Assembly: GCA_004558305.1 (NCBI GenBank)
Contig: SFDG01000026.1
Coordinates: 1 to 32,561, forward strand
Direction of reading: 5' to 3'
Length of the DNA: 32,561 nucleotides
Source: Phocaeicola plebeius
GTDB taxonomy: Bacteria; Bacteroidota; Bacteroidia; Bacteroidales; Bacteroidaceae
Position numbers and translations under genes: made by a program. Positions 24,090 through 31,252 of this stretch are shown here, piece after piece. The notes beneath the pieces were generated by a model, which worked only from the letters and a program-made list of their open reading frames with translations, was not told the DNA's origin and made no database searches. The stretch's first letter is position 1. Each line of letters starts with the position of its first letter.

Positions 24090-24786
24090 CATAGTGGAGC
24101 TGTTCTTCCCACGCTTGTGTCCGGTCTGCGGGAAGAAGCTGTTGCCCGATGAAGCCGGAATCTGTACGGGCTGTCTGCTGCGCCTCCCCTACACGGGCAT
24201 CGGCAACACCCCCGGCAACGCTCTGGAACAATGCTTCTGGGGACTCTTCCCCATCGAACGGGCCAGTGCATTGTTCCTCTACGACAAGGACAGTCCGTAT
24301 GCCCGACTGCTTCACGACATGAAGTACCATCACCAGCCGCGCCTCTGCCGGGAGATGGGCCGACTGATGGCACATTCCTGGAAAGCAAGCGGCTTTTTCG
24401 AAGGCATCGACTTCCTGGTTCCCGTCCCCTTACATCCCCAACGGCAACGGGAGCGCGGCTACAACCAAAGTGAAGAACTGGCCCGCGGCCTCTCGCTGGT
24501 GACCGGTATTCCGGTCTGTACCACAGCCGTCCTCCGAGTCCGCAATAACTACAGCCAGACCCGCAAAAGTGCTTCAGAACGGTGGGCGAATACCGACACC
24601 CTCTTCCGGGCCACTCCTGCAGCCGCTTCGTTGCTGGCCGGCAAGCACATCCTGCTGTTGGACGACGTGACCACTACCGGTGCCACCCTGACGGCCTGTG
24701 CCGATGCCCTTCGGGAGATTCCCCACATCCGGCTCAGTGTGGCTTCCCTGGCGTGGAGCAACCATAATTTTTTCGGAACAAGCTAA
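24073..24786 (+). CDS. ComF family phosphoribosyltransferase-like protein
   Basis: A 237-residue protein. ATG 24073 (MSLWNDIVELFFPRLCP) was chosen because family members begin this way; ATG 24067 adds two residues. An N-terminal zinc-ribbon-like cluster (CPVCGKKLL, then CTGC) is followed by the PRTase domain: LHDMKYHHQPRL, FLVPVPLHPQRQRERGYNQ (the ComF hallmark) and the PRPP-type loop LLLDDVTTTGATL. ComF proteins are tied to DNA uptake in naturally competent bacteria, but their biochemical role is unsettled and most Bacteroidetes carry one. It overlaps recX and is the last gene before the separate pyrE promoter. Confidence 0.92.
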   Translation: MSLWNDIVELFFPRLCPVCGKKLLPDEAGICTGCLLRLPYTGIGNTPGNALEQCFWGLFPIERASALFLYDKDSPYARLLHDMKYHHQPRLCREMGRLMAHSWKASGFFEGIDFLVPVPLHPQRQRERGYNQSEELARGLSLVTGIPVCTTAVLRVRNNYSQTRKSASERWANTDTLFRATPAAASLLAGKHILLLDDVTTTGATLTACADALREIPHIRLSVASLAWSNHNFFGTS

Positions 24787-24826
24787 AATAAATGCGCAGA
24801 TATTTCCAATTCCCAATACATTTCCA

Positions 24827-24834
24827 TACTTTTG
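24827..24834 (+). promoter_or_regulatory. -7 element of pyrE
   Basis: TACTTTTG, an exact TAnnTTTG match 25 bp before the pyrE start codon. The -33 region has no clear TTG. Confidence 0.6.
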
Positions 24835-24859
24835 CAGAAACGTTTATCAGAAAAGAAGT

Positions 24860-25495
24860 ATGAAAGCTTTGGAAAGATTATTTGCAGACAAACTGTTGAA
24901 AGTAAAAGCCATTAAGATTCAACCCGCCAACCCCTTCACATGGGCTTCGGGCTGGAAATCCCCTATCTATTGCGACAACCGTAAGACCTTGTCTTACCCC
25001 GCGCTCCGCAATTTCGTGAAGCTGGAGATCTGCCGTGTCATTCTGGAAAAGTTCGGCAACGTGGATGCCATTGCCGGAGTGGCAACCGGTGCCATTGCCC
25101 AGGGTGCCCTGGTGGCCGAAGAGCTGAACCTGCCTTTTGTGTATGTCCGCTCCAGCCCCAAGGATCACGGATTGGAAAACCTGATTGAAGGTGAACTCCG
25201 TCCGGGCATGAAGGTAGTGGTAGTGGAAGACTTGATTTCCACGGGCGGCAGCAGCCTCAAGGCCGTAGAAGCCATCCGTCGCGACGGATGCGAAGTCATC
25301 GGTATGGTCGCTTCTTTCACCTACGGTTTCGACGTGTCCGTAGAAGCCTTCAAGAAAGCCAAGGTGGAACTGGTAACACTGACCAACTACAACGCCGTAC
25401 TCGACGCTGCCTTGAAGACAGACTACATCGCGGAAGAAGACATTCCTGTTCTGCAGGCATGGCGCGAAGATCCTTCCCACTGGACCGGCAAATAA
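24860..25495 (+). CDS. pyrE: Orotate phosphoribosyltransferase
   Basis: Joins orotate to PRPP to form OMP in pyrimidine synthesis. It has 211 residues, the normal length, from ATG 24860 with an AAGAAG sequence just upstream. Diagnostic segments are FTWASGWKSPIYCDNRK (27-42), VATGAIAQGALVAEEL, the catalytic-loop region VRSSPKDHG (96-104) and the PRPP loop VVVVEDLISTGGSS (119-132). It is followed by a 130-bp gap with a very long hairpin, then by the SRPBCC gene and argH. The enzyme assignment is firm. Confidence 0.96.
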   Translation: MKALERLFADKLLKVKAIKIQPANPFTWASGWKSPIYCDNRKTLSYPALRNFVKLEICRVILEKFGNVDAIAGVATGAIAQGALVAEELNLPFVYVRSSPKDHGLENLIEGELRPGMKVVVVEDLISTGGSSLKAVEAIRRDGCEVIGMVASFTYGFDVSVEAFKKAKVELVTLTNYNAVLDAALKTDYIAEEDIPVLQAWREDPSHWTGK

Positions 25496-25513
25496 ATCGG
25501 ACCGGAAGATACA

Positions 25514-25600
25514 CACAGGTTTCATGCCTGTTCCACACTAGGCTGGTATAAGAGCCGACAGGTGGAGCAGGCATGATAAACTTGTGCTTTTTGATTGATG
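25514..25600 (+). terminator. Very long imperfect hairpin with U-run after pyrE
   Basis: The arm at 25514-25536 pairs with 25562-25586 with one G-U in its core (CATGCCTGTTCCAC against GTGGAGCAGGCATG), a 2-nt bulge and further outer pairing, then a TTTTT run. The loop contains a small GGCT/AGCC stem. It is a probable terminator, or an attenuator for the downstream genes. Confidence 0.7.
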
Positions 25601-25624
25601 ATTCTCAACTCCTAAAACCCCATC

Positions 25625-26056
25625 ATGGCACAATACGAAAGTAATGTAAAGCACGTTCCCTATAGCCAGGAACAAGTTTATAACAAATTGTCCGACCTGA
25701 ACCATCTCTCCTCGCTCCGCGACCGCATGGACCTGATCAAGGAGAAGCTGGACGGCAAGCTGGAGGACATGAGTTTTGACACTGACTCGCTGACCCTGAA
25801 AGTGCAGGGAATCAGCCTGACCCTGCGCATCATCGAACGCGAAGCACCGAAGTGCATCAAGTTCGAGGGTGCCAACTCTCCCATACCGATGAACCTTTGG
25901 ATACAGATGCTCCCTGTAGGGGAGACGGAGGCCAAACTGAAAGTGACCATCCGTGCGGAAGTGAATATGTTCATGAAGGCAATGGTGGCAAAACCGTTGC
26001 AGGAGGGTGTAGAGAAGCTGGCGGATATGCTGGCAATGATTCCCTATAATAACTAA
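25625..26056 (+). CDS. SRPBCC-fold (START/Bet v 1-like) protein
   Basis: A small 143-residue cytoplasmic protein whose START/SRPBCC pattern is visible: an N-terminal strand (YESNVKHVPYSQEQVYNKLS), the helix and strand segment LTLKVQGISLTLRIIEREAPKCIKFE, and the long C-terminal helix (FMKAMVAKPLQEGVEKLADML) that closes the hydrophobic cavity. Such proteins bind lipids or other hydrophobic ligands; the ligand here is unknown. It lies 9 bp upstream of argH and must share its transcript, which links an apparently ligand-binding protein to arginine synthesis for reasons that cannot be read from the sequence. Confidence 0.85.
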   Translation: MAQYESNVKHVPYSQEQVYNKLSDLNHLSSLRDRMDLIKEKLDGKLEDMSFDTDSLTLKVQGISLTLRIIEREAPKCIKFEGANSPIPMNLWIQMLPVGETEAKLKVTIRAEVNMFMKAMVAKPLQEGVEKLADMLAMIPYNN

Positions 26057-26065
26057 AATTGACAC

Positions 26066-27406
26066 ATGGCTCAGAAACTTTGGGAAAAAAGCGTTCAAGT
26101 AAACGCAGAAATCGACCGCTTCACCGTGGGGAAAGACCGCGAGATGGATCTCTATCTTGCCAAGCACGATGTCATCGGATCCATGGCACACATCACCATG
26201 CTGGAGAGCATCGGCTTACTGGCCTCCGATGAACTGGATGTATTGCTGGAAGAACTGAAAAAGATTTATGCCTCTGCAGAAAAGGGCGAATTCGTCATTG
26301 AGGACGGCATCGAGGATGTCCACTCGCAGGTGGAACTGATGCTGACCCGCCGATTGGGCGACATCGGCAAGAAGATTCATAGCGGACGCTCGCGCAACGA
26401 CCAGGTACTGGTGGACCTGAAACTGTACACACGCGAACAGATCCGTCTGCTGGCTGAATCCGTGGAGGACCTTTTCCATGTCCTCCTGGCTCAAAGCGAG
26501 AAGTACAAGCACGTGCTGATGCCGGGCTATACGCACCTGCAGATTGCCATGCCTTCTTCCTTCGGACTCTGGTTCGGCGCGTATGCCGAGAGTCTGGTGG
26601 ATGATATGCTGTTCCTGCAGTCGGCTTACCGGATGTGCAACCGGAACCCGTTAGGGTCGGCAGCCGGCTATGGCTCCTCCTTCCCGCTCGACCGTGAGAT
26701 GACCACGCGCCTGCTGGGCTTCGACTCCATGAACTACAACGTAGTATATGCACAGATGGGCCGGGGAAAAATGGAACGGAACGTGGCGTTTGCCATGGCT
26801 TCCATTGCCGGCACGTTGGCGAAGATGGCCTTCGATGCCTGTATGTTCAGCAGCCAGAACTTCGGCTTCGTGAAGCTGCCCGACGAGTGTACCACCGGTT
26901 CCAGCATCATGCCGCACAAAAAGAATCCCGACGTGTTCGAACTGACCCGGGCCAAATGCAACAAACTCCAGGCATTGCCCCAGCAGATCATGCTCATCAT
27001 GAACAACCTGCCTTCGGGCTATTTCCGCGACCTGCAGATCATCAAGGAGAGCTTCCTCCCCGCGTTCGACGAGCTGCAGGACTGCCTGCACATGGCCACC
27101 TACATCATGGACAAGCTGTACATCAACGAGCACATCCTTGAAGATGACAAATACCTCTATATGTTCAGTGTGGAGGAGGTGAACCGTCTGGCCGCATCGG
27201 GAATGCCGTTCCGGGATGCCTACAAGAAAGTGGGGCTCGACATCGAGGCAGGACGCTTCACGCATAGCAAGAAAGTCCATCACACCCATGCGGGCAGCAT
27301 CGGGAACCTGTGCAACGACCGTATCGAGGAACTGATGCGGGAAGTGATGCATGGCTTCCATTTCGAACGGGCGGCAGCTGCCGAAAAGGAACTGTTGGGA
27401 CGGTAA
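26066..27406 (+). CDS. argH: Argininosuccinate lyase
   Basis: Splits argininosuccinate into arginine and fumarate, the last step of arginine synthesis. It has 446 residues, near the usual length. The fumarase/aspartase-superfamily signature GSSIMPHKKNPDVFE lies near residues 278-292 and carries the catalytic Ser. Other conserved parts are DVHSQVELMLTRRLG, HSGRSRNDQVLVDLKLY and PGYTHLQIAMPSSFG with the active-site His. The gene is intact with no frameshift. It is separated from the upstream SRPBCC gene by 9 bp and followed by the promoter of the tRNA-Gly/tRNA-Leu pair. Confidence 0.97.
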   Translation: MAQKLWEKSVQVNAEIDRFTVGKDREMDLYLAKHDVIGSMAHITMLESIGLLASDELDVLLEELKKIYASAEKGEFVIEDGIEDVHSQVELMLTRRLGDIGKKIHSGRSRNDQVLVDLKLYTREQIRLLAESVEDLFHVLLAQSEKYKHVLMPGYTHLQIAMPSSFGLWFGAYAESLVDDMLFLQSAYRMCNRNPLGSAAGYGSSFPLDREMTTRLLGFDSMNYNVVYAQMGRGKMERNVAFAMASIAGTLAKMAFDACMFSSQNFGFVKLPDECTTGSSIMPHKKNPDVFELTRAKCNKLQALPQQIMLIMNNLPSGYFRDLQIIKESFLPAFDELQDCLHMATYIMDKLYINEHILEDDKYLYMFSVEEVNRLAASGMPFRDAYKKVGLDIEAGRFTHSKKVHHTHAGSIGNLCNDRIEELMREVMHGFHFERAAAAEKELLGR

Positions 27407-27451
27407 TCCCCTCCCGGCAAGGACAAAAAACGAAGAAAACGGGGGAAATGT

Positions 27452-27482
27452 TTGGAAAATAGATGGAAACTCCCTACATTTG
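27452..27482 (+). promoter_or_regulatory. Promoter of the tRNA-Gly/tRNA-Leu operon
   Basis: TTG at 27452-27454 (in TTTG), a 20-bp spacer and TACATTTG at 27475-27482: a perfect Bacteroidetes promoter 11 bp before tRNA-Gly. Confidence 0.8.
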
Positions 27483-27493
27483 CACCCGTTAAT

Positions 27494-27566
27494 GCGGAAA
27501 TAGCTCAGTTGGTAGAGCACAACCTTGCCAAGGTTGGGGTCGCGAGTTCGAGTCTCGTTTTCCGCT
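27494..27566 (+). tRNA. tRNA-Gly (GCC)
   Basis: A 73-nt cloverleaf with acceptor GCGGAAA/TTTCCGC, anticodon arm CAACC-TTGCCAA-GGTTG (anticodon GCC) and T-loop TTCGAGT. The CCA end is encoded at 27567-27569, unlike the tRNA-Asn genes. Confidence 0.96.
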
Positions 27567-27574
27567 CCAAGGCT

Positions 27575-27659
27575 GCTCGAATGGTGGAATCGGTAGACAC
27601 GAGGGACTTAAAATCCCTTGGCCATTGCGGCTGTGCGGGTTCGAGTCCCGCTTCGAGTA
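27575..27659 (+). tRNA. tRNA-Leu (TAA)
   Basis: A class II tRNA of 85 nt with a long variable arm. The acceptor is GCTCGAA/TTCGAGT, and the anticodon loop CTTAAAA on stem AGGGA/TCCCT gives anticodon TAA. CCA is encoded at 27660-27662. It lies 8 bp after the tRNA-Gly discriminator region. Confidence 0.95.
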
Positions 27660-27664
27660 CCAAG

Positions 27665-27700
27665 AATACCTCTTAGTCCATCGACTTTGAGGTATTTTTC
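27665..27700 (+). terminator. Terminator of the tRNA-Gly/tRNA-Leu operon
   Basis: AATACCTC (27665-27672) pairs with GAGGTATT (27689-27696), followed by a T-rich run. Confidence 0.85.
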
Positions 27701-27758
27701 TTTTTATGGGTAGGCAAAGGGTAACAAAAGAAACATCTTTCCTTTATCCAAACACGTA

Positions 27759-28493
27759 TCACCGGACGGGCAGCCGCACCCACAACCAGCCGGGAATCCA
27801 TTTCCAGAAGAAGACCAACAGCCGGTAACGCCAGTCGATGGTGACCGTGCGCTTGCCCTGCTCCACAGCATCCACTATCTGCCGGGCCACCTGGACGGCT
27901 GACAACTGCAAGGGGTAATGGCCGTTGGCTATCAGGTCGGTAGCCACAAAACCGGGGCGGATATCGGTGATGCGGACCGGCCATCGCTGCATACGGGCCA
28001 GCTGGTCCAGACACTCGAGATAATGCTGCTGGAAACGTTTGGTGGACGAATAAGCCGGAGCGGCTCCCAGTCCCTTTGTTCCGGCTATGGAAGAGATGCA
28101 GGCGATACGGCCTCCGCCGTTCTGCTTCAGCCGGTTGAAGGCATGGCCGACCATCCGGACAAAGCCCATCCCGTTCGTAGTCACCGTCTGAAGTTCCTTC
28201 TCCTCCTCCAACGAAAGGTTCTGCCATCCGATACCCGAACTGTGGAAATACAAGTCCATGCCGCCGGTAGCAGCCACCAGGCGGTCCAACTGTTCCGGGG
28301 CATCCGGTCGGGTGATGTCTATCGGGGCCGTCGCCACAATCCCCTCGGCAGCCGCCTGCAGGGCAGCCAACCGCTCCGTACGCCGTCCGGCAATTCCCAC
28401 CAGCCATCCTCTTCTGGCCAGTTCCAAGGCTACCTCCCGGCCGATTCCCGAGGTAGCTCCCATGACAATCGCATAGTTCCTTCTCATATTCAT
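27759..28493 (-). CDS. Short-chain dehydrogenase/reductase
   Basis: A 244-residue oxidoreductase of the classical SDR fold. The nucleotide-binding motif GATSGIG is at 12-18, the catalytic Ser lies in ACISSIAG (near 134), and the YSSTK active-site motif gives Tyr148 and Lys152. The Arg-Arg after GIAG (37-38) suggests preference for NADP(H). The C-terminal 25 residues are strongly hydrophobic with Trp (FFWKWIPGWLWVRLP), so it is probably membrane-associated, as in SDRs acting on lipids or retinoids; the substrate is unknown. It is divergent from the EamA transporter gene, with a -7 element (TATTTTTG, minus strand) at 28520-28513. Confidence 0.9.
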   Translation of the reverse strand: MNMRRNYAIVMGATSGIGREVALELARRGWLVGIAGRRTERLAALQAAAEGIVATAPIDITRPDAPEQLDRLVAATGGMDLYFHSSGIGWQNLSLEEEKELQTVTTNGMGFVRMVGHAFNRLKQNGGGRIACISSIAGTKGLGAAPAYSSTKRFQQHYLECLDQLARMQRWPVRITDIRPGFVATDLIANGHYPLQLSAVQVARQIVDAVEQGKRTVTIDWRYRLLVFFWKWIPGWLWVRLPVR

Positions 28494-28512
28494 TCTGGAT
28501 GATGTTCGGGGA

Positions 28513-28520
28513 CAAAAATA
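28513..28520 (-). promoter_or_regulatory. -7 element of the SDR gene
   Basis: TATTTTTG on the minus strand, 19 bp before the SDR start. The -33 match is poor. Confidence 0.45.
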
Positions 28521-28563
28521 AACAAAAACTTGGGAAGACAGATGCTGGTTGGGCAGAAATGCA

Positions 28564-28571
28564 TAACTTTG
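28564..28571 (+). promoter_or_regulatory. -7 element of the EamA transporter gene
   Basis: TAACTTTG, an exact TAnnTTTG match 30 bp before the start codon at 28602. It supports that start over the upstream in-frame ATG. The -33 TTG is off spacing. Confidence 0.5.
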
Positions 28572-28601
28572 CCCCTCGAAAGACTATCAATACACTATAC
28601 A

Positions 28602-29543
28602 ATGAAATCGACATTTACGCTTACAGGCCATCGGCAGGCACTCGGATTCCACTTGCTGGCATTCGCCATCGTGGCTATCTGGGGCACTACCTTCATCTCG
28701 TCCAAACAGCTGCTGCTGGCCGGACTCAGCCCTTCCGACATCATCTTCTACCGCTTTGTCATCGCCTACCTCTGTCTGGCCCTTTTCCAACGCCCTTTCC
28801 GGCTGTGGGCCGACCACTGGAAGGATGAAGCGGCTTTCCTGCTGCTGGGACTTTTCGGCGGAACCCTCTATTTCCTGACCGAGAATTCCGCCTTGAAACT
28901 GACATACGTGTCCAATGTGTCGCTCATCTGCAGCACCACGCCCCTGCTCACCCTGCTCCTGAAATACTGGCTGATGGAACACCGGCGGCCCGGCAGCCGC
29001 CTGTTAGGAGGCTCCATGCTGGCCTTCGGAGGAGTGGCGGTTGTGGTCTTCAACGGCCACTTTGCCTTCCACCTGCATCCGATGGGCGACCTGCTGTGCT
29101 TCGGTTCGGCCCTGTGCTGGACCCTCTACACCCTGCTTATCGAGCGGTTGAGCCAGAAGTATTCCGTAGGATTCATCACCCGCAAGATTTTCTTCTACAG
29201 CATTGTCACACTGGTTCCCTTCCTGATAGGGACTTCCTTGCAGACCGACCTCCGCCTGCTGCTGTCGCCGCCCGTTGCCGGACGCCTGTTCTTCCTGGGG
29301 TTCGTCGCTTCCTTCCTTTGCTTCCTGCTCTGGAATGTCTGTCTGAAACGACTGGATGCCATCGTCGCCACCAACTATATCTACCTGATGCCGGCCATCT
29401 CCATCATCGTGTCCAACCTGACACTGGGCGAAAGCATCAACGGAGTCCTCGTTGCCGGCACGCTGTTGGTCATTGCAGGCATGTATTGGGCCGGTCGAGA
29501 CCCTTCACCTACTGAGCCTTGTTCCCGTCGAGCCACTCCCTGA
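28602..29543 (+). CDS. EamA/DMT-family transporter
   Basis: A 313-residue inner-membrane protein with ten predicted helices in two EamA repeats. Repeat 1 starts at LLAFAIVAIWGTTFISSKQL and includes NSALKLTYVSNVSLICSTTPLLT in pieces. Repeat 2 starts near GDLLCFGSALCWTLYTLL and ends with YIYLMPAISIIVSNLTLGE and a last helix. The family exports or imports metabolites such as amino acids, and the substrate is not predictable. The start at 28602 (MKSTFTLTGHRQ) follows a -7 element. Its 3' end overlaps the 3' end of the opposing RelA/SpoT-like gene by 35 bp. Confidence 0.9.
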   Translation: MKSTFTLTGHRQALGFHLLAFAIVAIWGTTFISSKQLLLAGLSPSDIIFYRFVIAYLCLALFQRPFRLWADHWKDEAAFLLLGLFGGTLYFLTENSALKLTYVSNVSLICSTTPLLTLLLKYWLMEHRRPGSRLLGGSMLAFGGVAVVVFNGHFAFHLHPMGDLLCFGSALCWTLYTLLIERLSQKYSVGFITRKIFFYSIVTLVPFLIGTSLQTDLRLLLSPPVAGRLFFLGFVASFLCFLLWNVCLKRLDAIVATNYIYLMPAISIIVSNLTLGESINGVLVAGTLLVIAGMYWAGRDPSPTEPCSRRATP

Positions 29544-30390
29544 ACTCGTCGCTCTCCAGCTCCATCAACCCAGCATCCATCAGTTCCAAGCGGTTGATGA
29601 GGAAAAGCAAGTTATCGAATGTCAACGACAACGGCCGCGAATGGTTGAGCAAGGTGAAGACGAACATCATCCGGTCCATGTCGAGAATCCCCTTCGCCAA
29701 CTCTCCATGCTGACGGAGATAATCGGCCACAGCGGGCGAGAAGTCATCGTTCTTCAGGCGGAGGTGGAGCTTGTTACGGAACATGGCCCGGTAGTTGCCC
29801 ATCAGGAAATTGCGGTTCGCCAGGTCGGCCAACAGTGACCTCATGGTCCATTCGGCCGTTTCCAGCGTTCCCAACATACCGTTCAAAATCCGCGAGTACG
29901 ACTCATAGCCCTCCCAGTCCTCCTTGCATTTGTAGCGGAGATCGTGCTCCACCTCGTGCCACCCTTCGGAGAAGATGGTACGGATCTGCACCTCGTAGGT
30001 ACTGCCGATATAGTCCGCATACTCCGCAGGCAGTTCCGCACGGAAGGCCGCCACCTCCTCCTCCGGCAGGCGAAGGGTCAGGTTCAGCCGCTGCGGACGG
30101 AAGGTAAAGGTATCCGGTTCGTCCACCGACTTTCTCACCAAGCCCACCCGGCTCAGGAACAGGGCGACGATATCCACGTCATCCTGAAAGTAGAGGACGA
30201 TGCGGAAACCGATAATGTCCTGCATCAGCATCTTGCCGGCGCGGTAGGCATCTCCCTTGATTTCCATCTTGTGGCGGATGGAACGTTCTGTCTTGACTCG
30301 TGAGAACAGCCGGTACATCAGTCCGCTCTGTTCCATACATTGCTGCAGGCGCTGCTCCAGCGCATCAGCTATCCGACGAATTTCCTTCAT
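29509..30390 (-). CDS. RelA/SpoT-domain protein with degenerate nucleotide loop
   Basis: A 293-residue protein starting at ATG 30390, overlapping the upstream HATPase stop as ATGA. The synthetase fold of (p)ppGpp enzymes is recognisable: RVKTERSIRHKM (31-42, with Arg31, Lys33, Ser37), MQDIIGFRIVLYF (56-68, Asp58) and YEVQIRTIFSEGWHEVEHDL (132-151, Glu133). The normal GYxSxH loop, whose Tyr and His contact the acceptor nucleotide, is replaced by FRPQRLNLTLRLP (97-109), which lacks both residues. The last 130 residues are mostly helical without a known domain. There is no HD hydrolase, TGS or ACT domain. It may be an inactive or altered alarmone-binding protein. Its operon partners are a STAS protein and an RsbW-like HATPase. 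Confidence 0.85.
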   Translation of the reverse strand: MKEIRRIADALEQRLQQCMEQSGLMYRLFSRVKTERSIRHKMEIKGDAYRAGKMLMQDIIGFRIVLYFQDDVDIVALFLSRVGLVRKSVDEPDTFTFRPQRLNLTLRLPEEEVAAFRAELPAEYADYIGSTYEVQIRTIFSEGWHEVEHDLRYKCKEDWEGYESYSRILNGMLGTLETAEWTMRSLLADLANRNFLMGNYRAMFRNKLHLRLKNDDFSPAVADYLRQHGELAKGILDMDRMMFVFTLLNHSRPLSLTFDNLLFLINRLELMDAGLMELESDEFREWLDGNKAQ

Positions 30391-30827
30391 GCCTGCTTGC
30401 CCTCCGTCGTTATGCGTTTCTGCATCACCAGCGTGTTGCGGTTGTTGTAATAGCGGTATTCCACACAATCCATCATCTGGCGAATCAGGAAAATGCCCAG
30501 TCCTCCGATAGGACGCTCCTCTACCGACAAAGAAGTGTCTGCATCCGGTACAGCCGTCGGGTCGAACGGCTTTCCGCCGTCCGACAAGGTGAACTGCAGG
30601 ATGTTCTCCTCCGCCTTCCATTCTACCTCGATGGTCAGTGTGCCCTCCTCGCCTTCGGGATAGGCATACTGGATGACATTCACCACTGCCTCCTCCAGCA
30701 CCAGGTTCAGCGAAGCCTCCACCGATACAGGGAGCTGCCACTGGCTGCATACTTCTTCGAGGAGTACCGGCAGCTTCTCAATTTCTTCCAATTGGTTGTT
30801 CAATACCAATGTCTTCTTGTTATCCAT
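30387..30827 (-). CDS. RsbW/SpoIIAB-like ATP-binding protein (HATPase_c)
   Basis: A 146-residue stand-alone GHKL ATPase domain. The N-box is LVLEEAVVNVIQYAY (43-57, with Glu46 and Asn50), the G1 box is LSDGGKPFDP (81-90) and the G2 box is GGLGIFLI (108-115). There is no sensor or dimerisation-phosphotransfer domain, so it fits the anti-sigma-factor kinase type that phosphorylates a STAS protein and sequesters a partner. The STAS gene 70 bp upstream on the same strand is the natural substrate. The product overlaps the RelA/SpoT-like gene as ATGA, coupling their translation. No sigma-factor gene is nearby, so the released partner may be the RelA/SpoT-like protein instead; that is inference. Confidence 0.9.
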   Translation of the reverse strand: MDNKKTLVLNNQLEEIEKLPVLLEEVCSQWQLPVSVEASLNLVLEEAVVNVIQYAYPEGEEGTLTIEVEWKAEENILQFTLSDGGKPFDPTAVPDADTSLSVEERPIGGLGIFLIRQMMDCVEYRYYNNRNTLVMQKRITTEGKQA

Positions 30828-30897
30828 GGTTTCAATGATTCATTCAAATGACGTCTGTCTGTTCCATCTCCTTTCTCTGCTTTTTCATGTCCGCGGT

Positions 30898-31203
30898 TCA
30901 GTTGCGGATGTCGAACAAAGCAAAGAAACCGGTGATGGTAAAGATGTTGCGAAGTTCGTCGTTGATGTGCAGAATCACCATCTTCCCTCCCTTGGCATCC
31001 ACTGCCTTGCGCAGGGCCAGCAGCTGGCGCAGGCCGGAACTGCTGATGTATTCCAGCTCCTGGCAATCCAATACGATTTCCTTGTCTGCATTTTCCAGCA
31101 AAGGCTTCATCTCTTTTTCAAACTGTACAGCACTCACTGTATCCAACCGTCCGGTTACCTTACCGGTCCATACATTGTTTTCGTTGTTAATGGTTAAAGT
31201 CAT
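30898..31203 (-). CDS. STAS-domain protein (anti-anti-sigma-factor type)
   Basis: A 101-residue single STAS domain: the strand pair VWTGKVTGRLDTVSAVQFEK (11-30), the central strand KEIVLDCQELEYISSSGLRQ (41-60) and the following helix. In SpoIIAA/RsbV the phosphorylated Ser follows an Asp in a DSSG motif. Here the motif is SSSG at 54-57, with Ser55 at the phosphoacceptor position and the Asp replaced by Ser. It sits 49 bp after the SLC13-type permease and 70 bp before the HATPase gene. It most likely acts as the phospho-switch partner of that kinase. Confidence 0.9.
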   Translation of the reverse strand: MTLTINNENNVWTGKVTGRLDTVSAVQFEKEMKPLLENADKEIVLDCQELEYISSSGLRQLLALRKAVDAKGGKMVILHINDELRNIFTITGFFALFDIRN

Positions 31204-31252
31204 AATATAATTGTGTTTTAGGTTTAGCGATAAAGAGGACTCCTGCCCCGGC

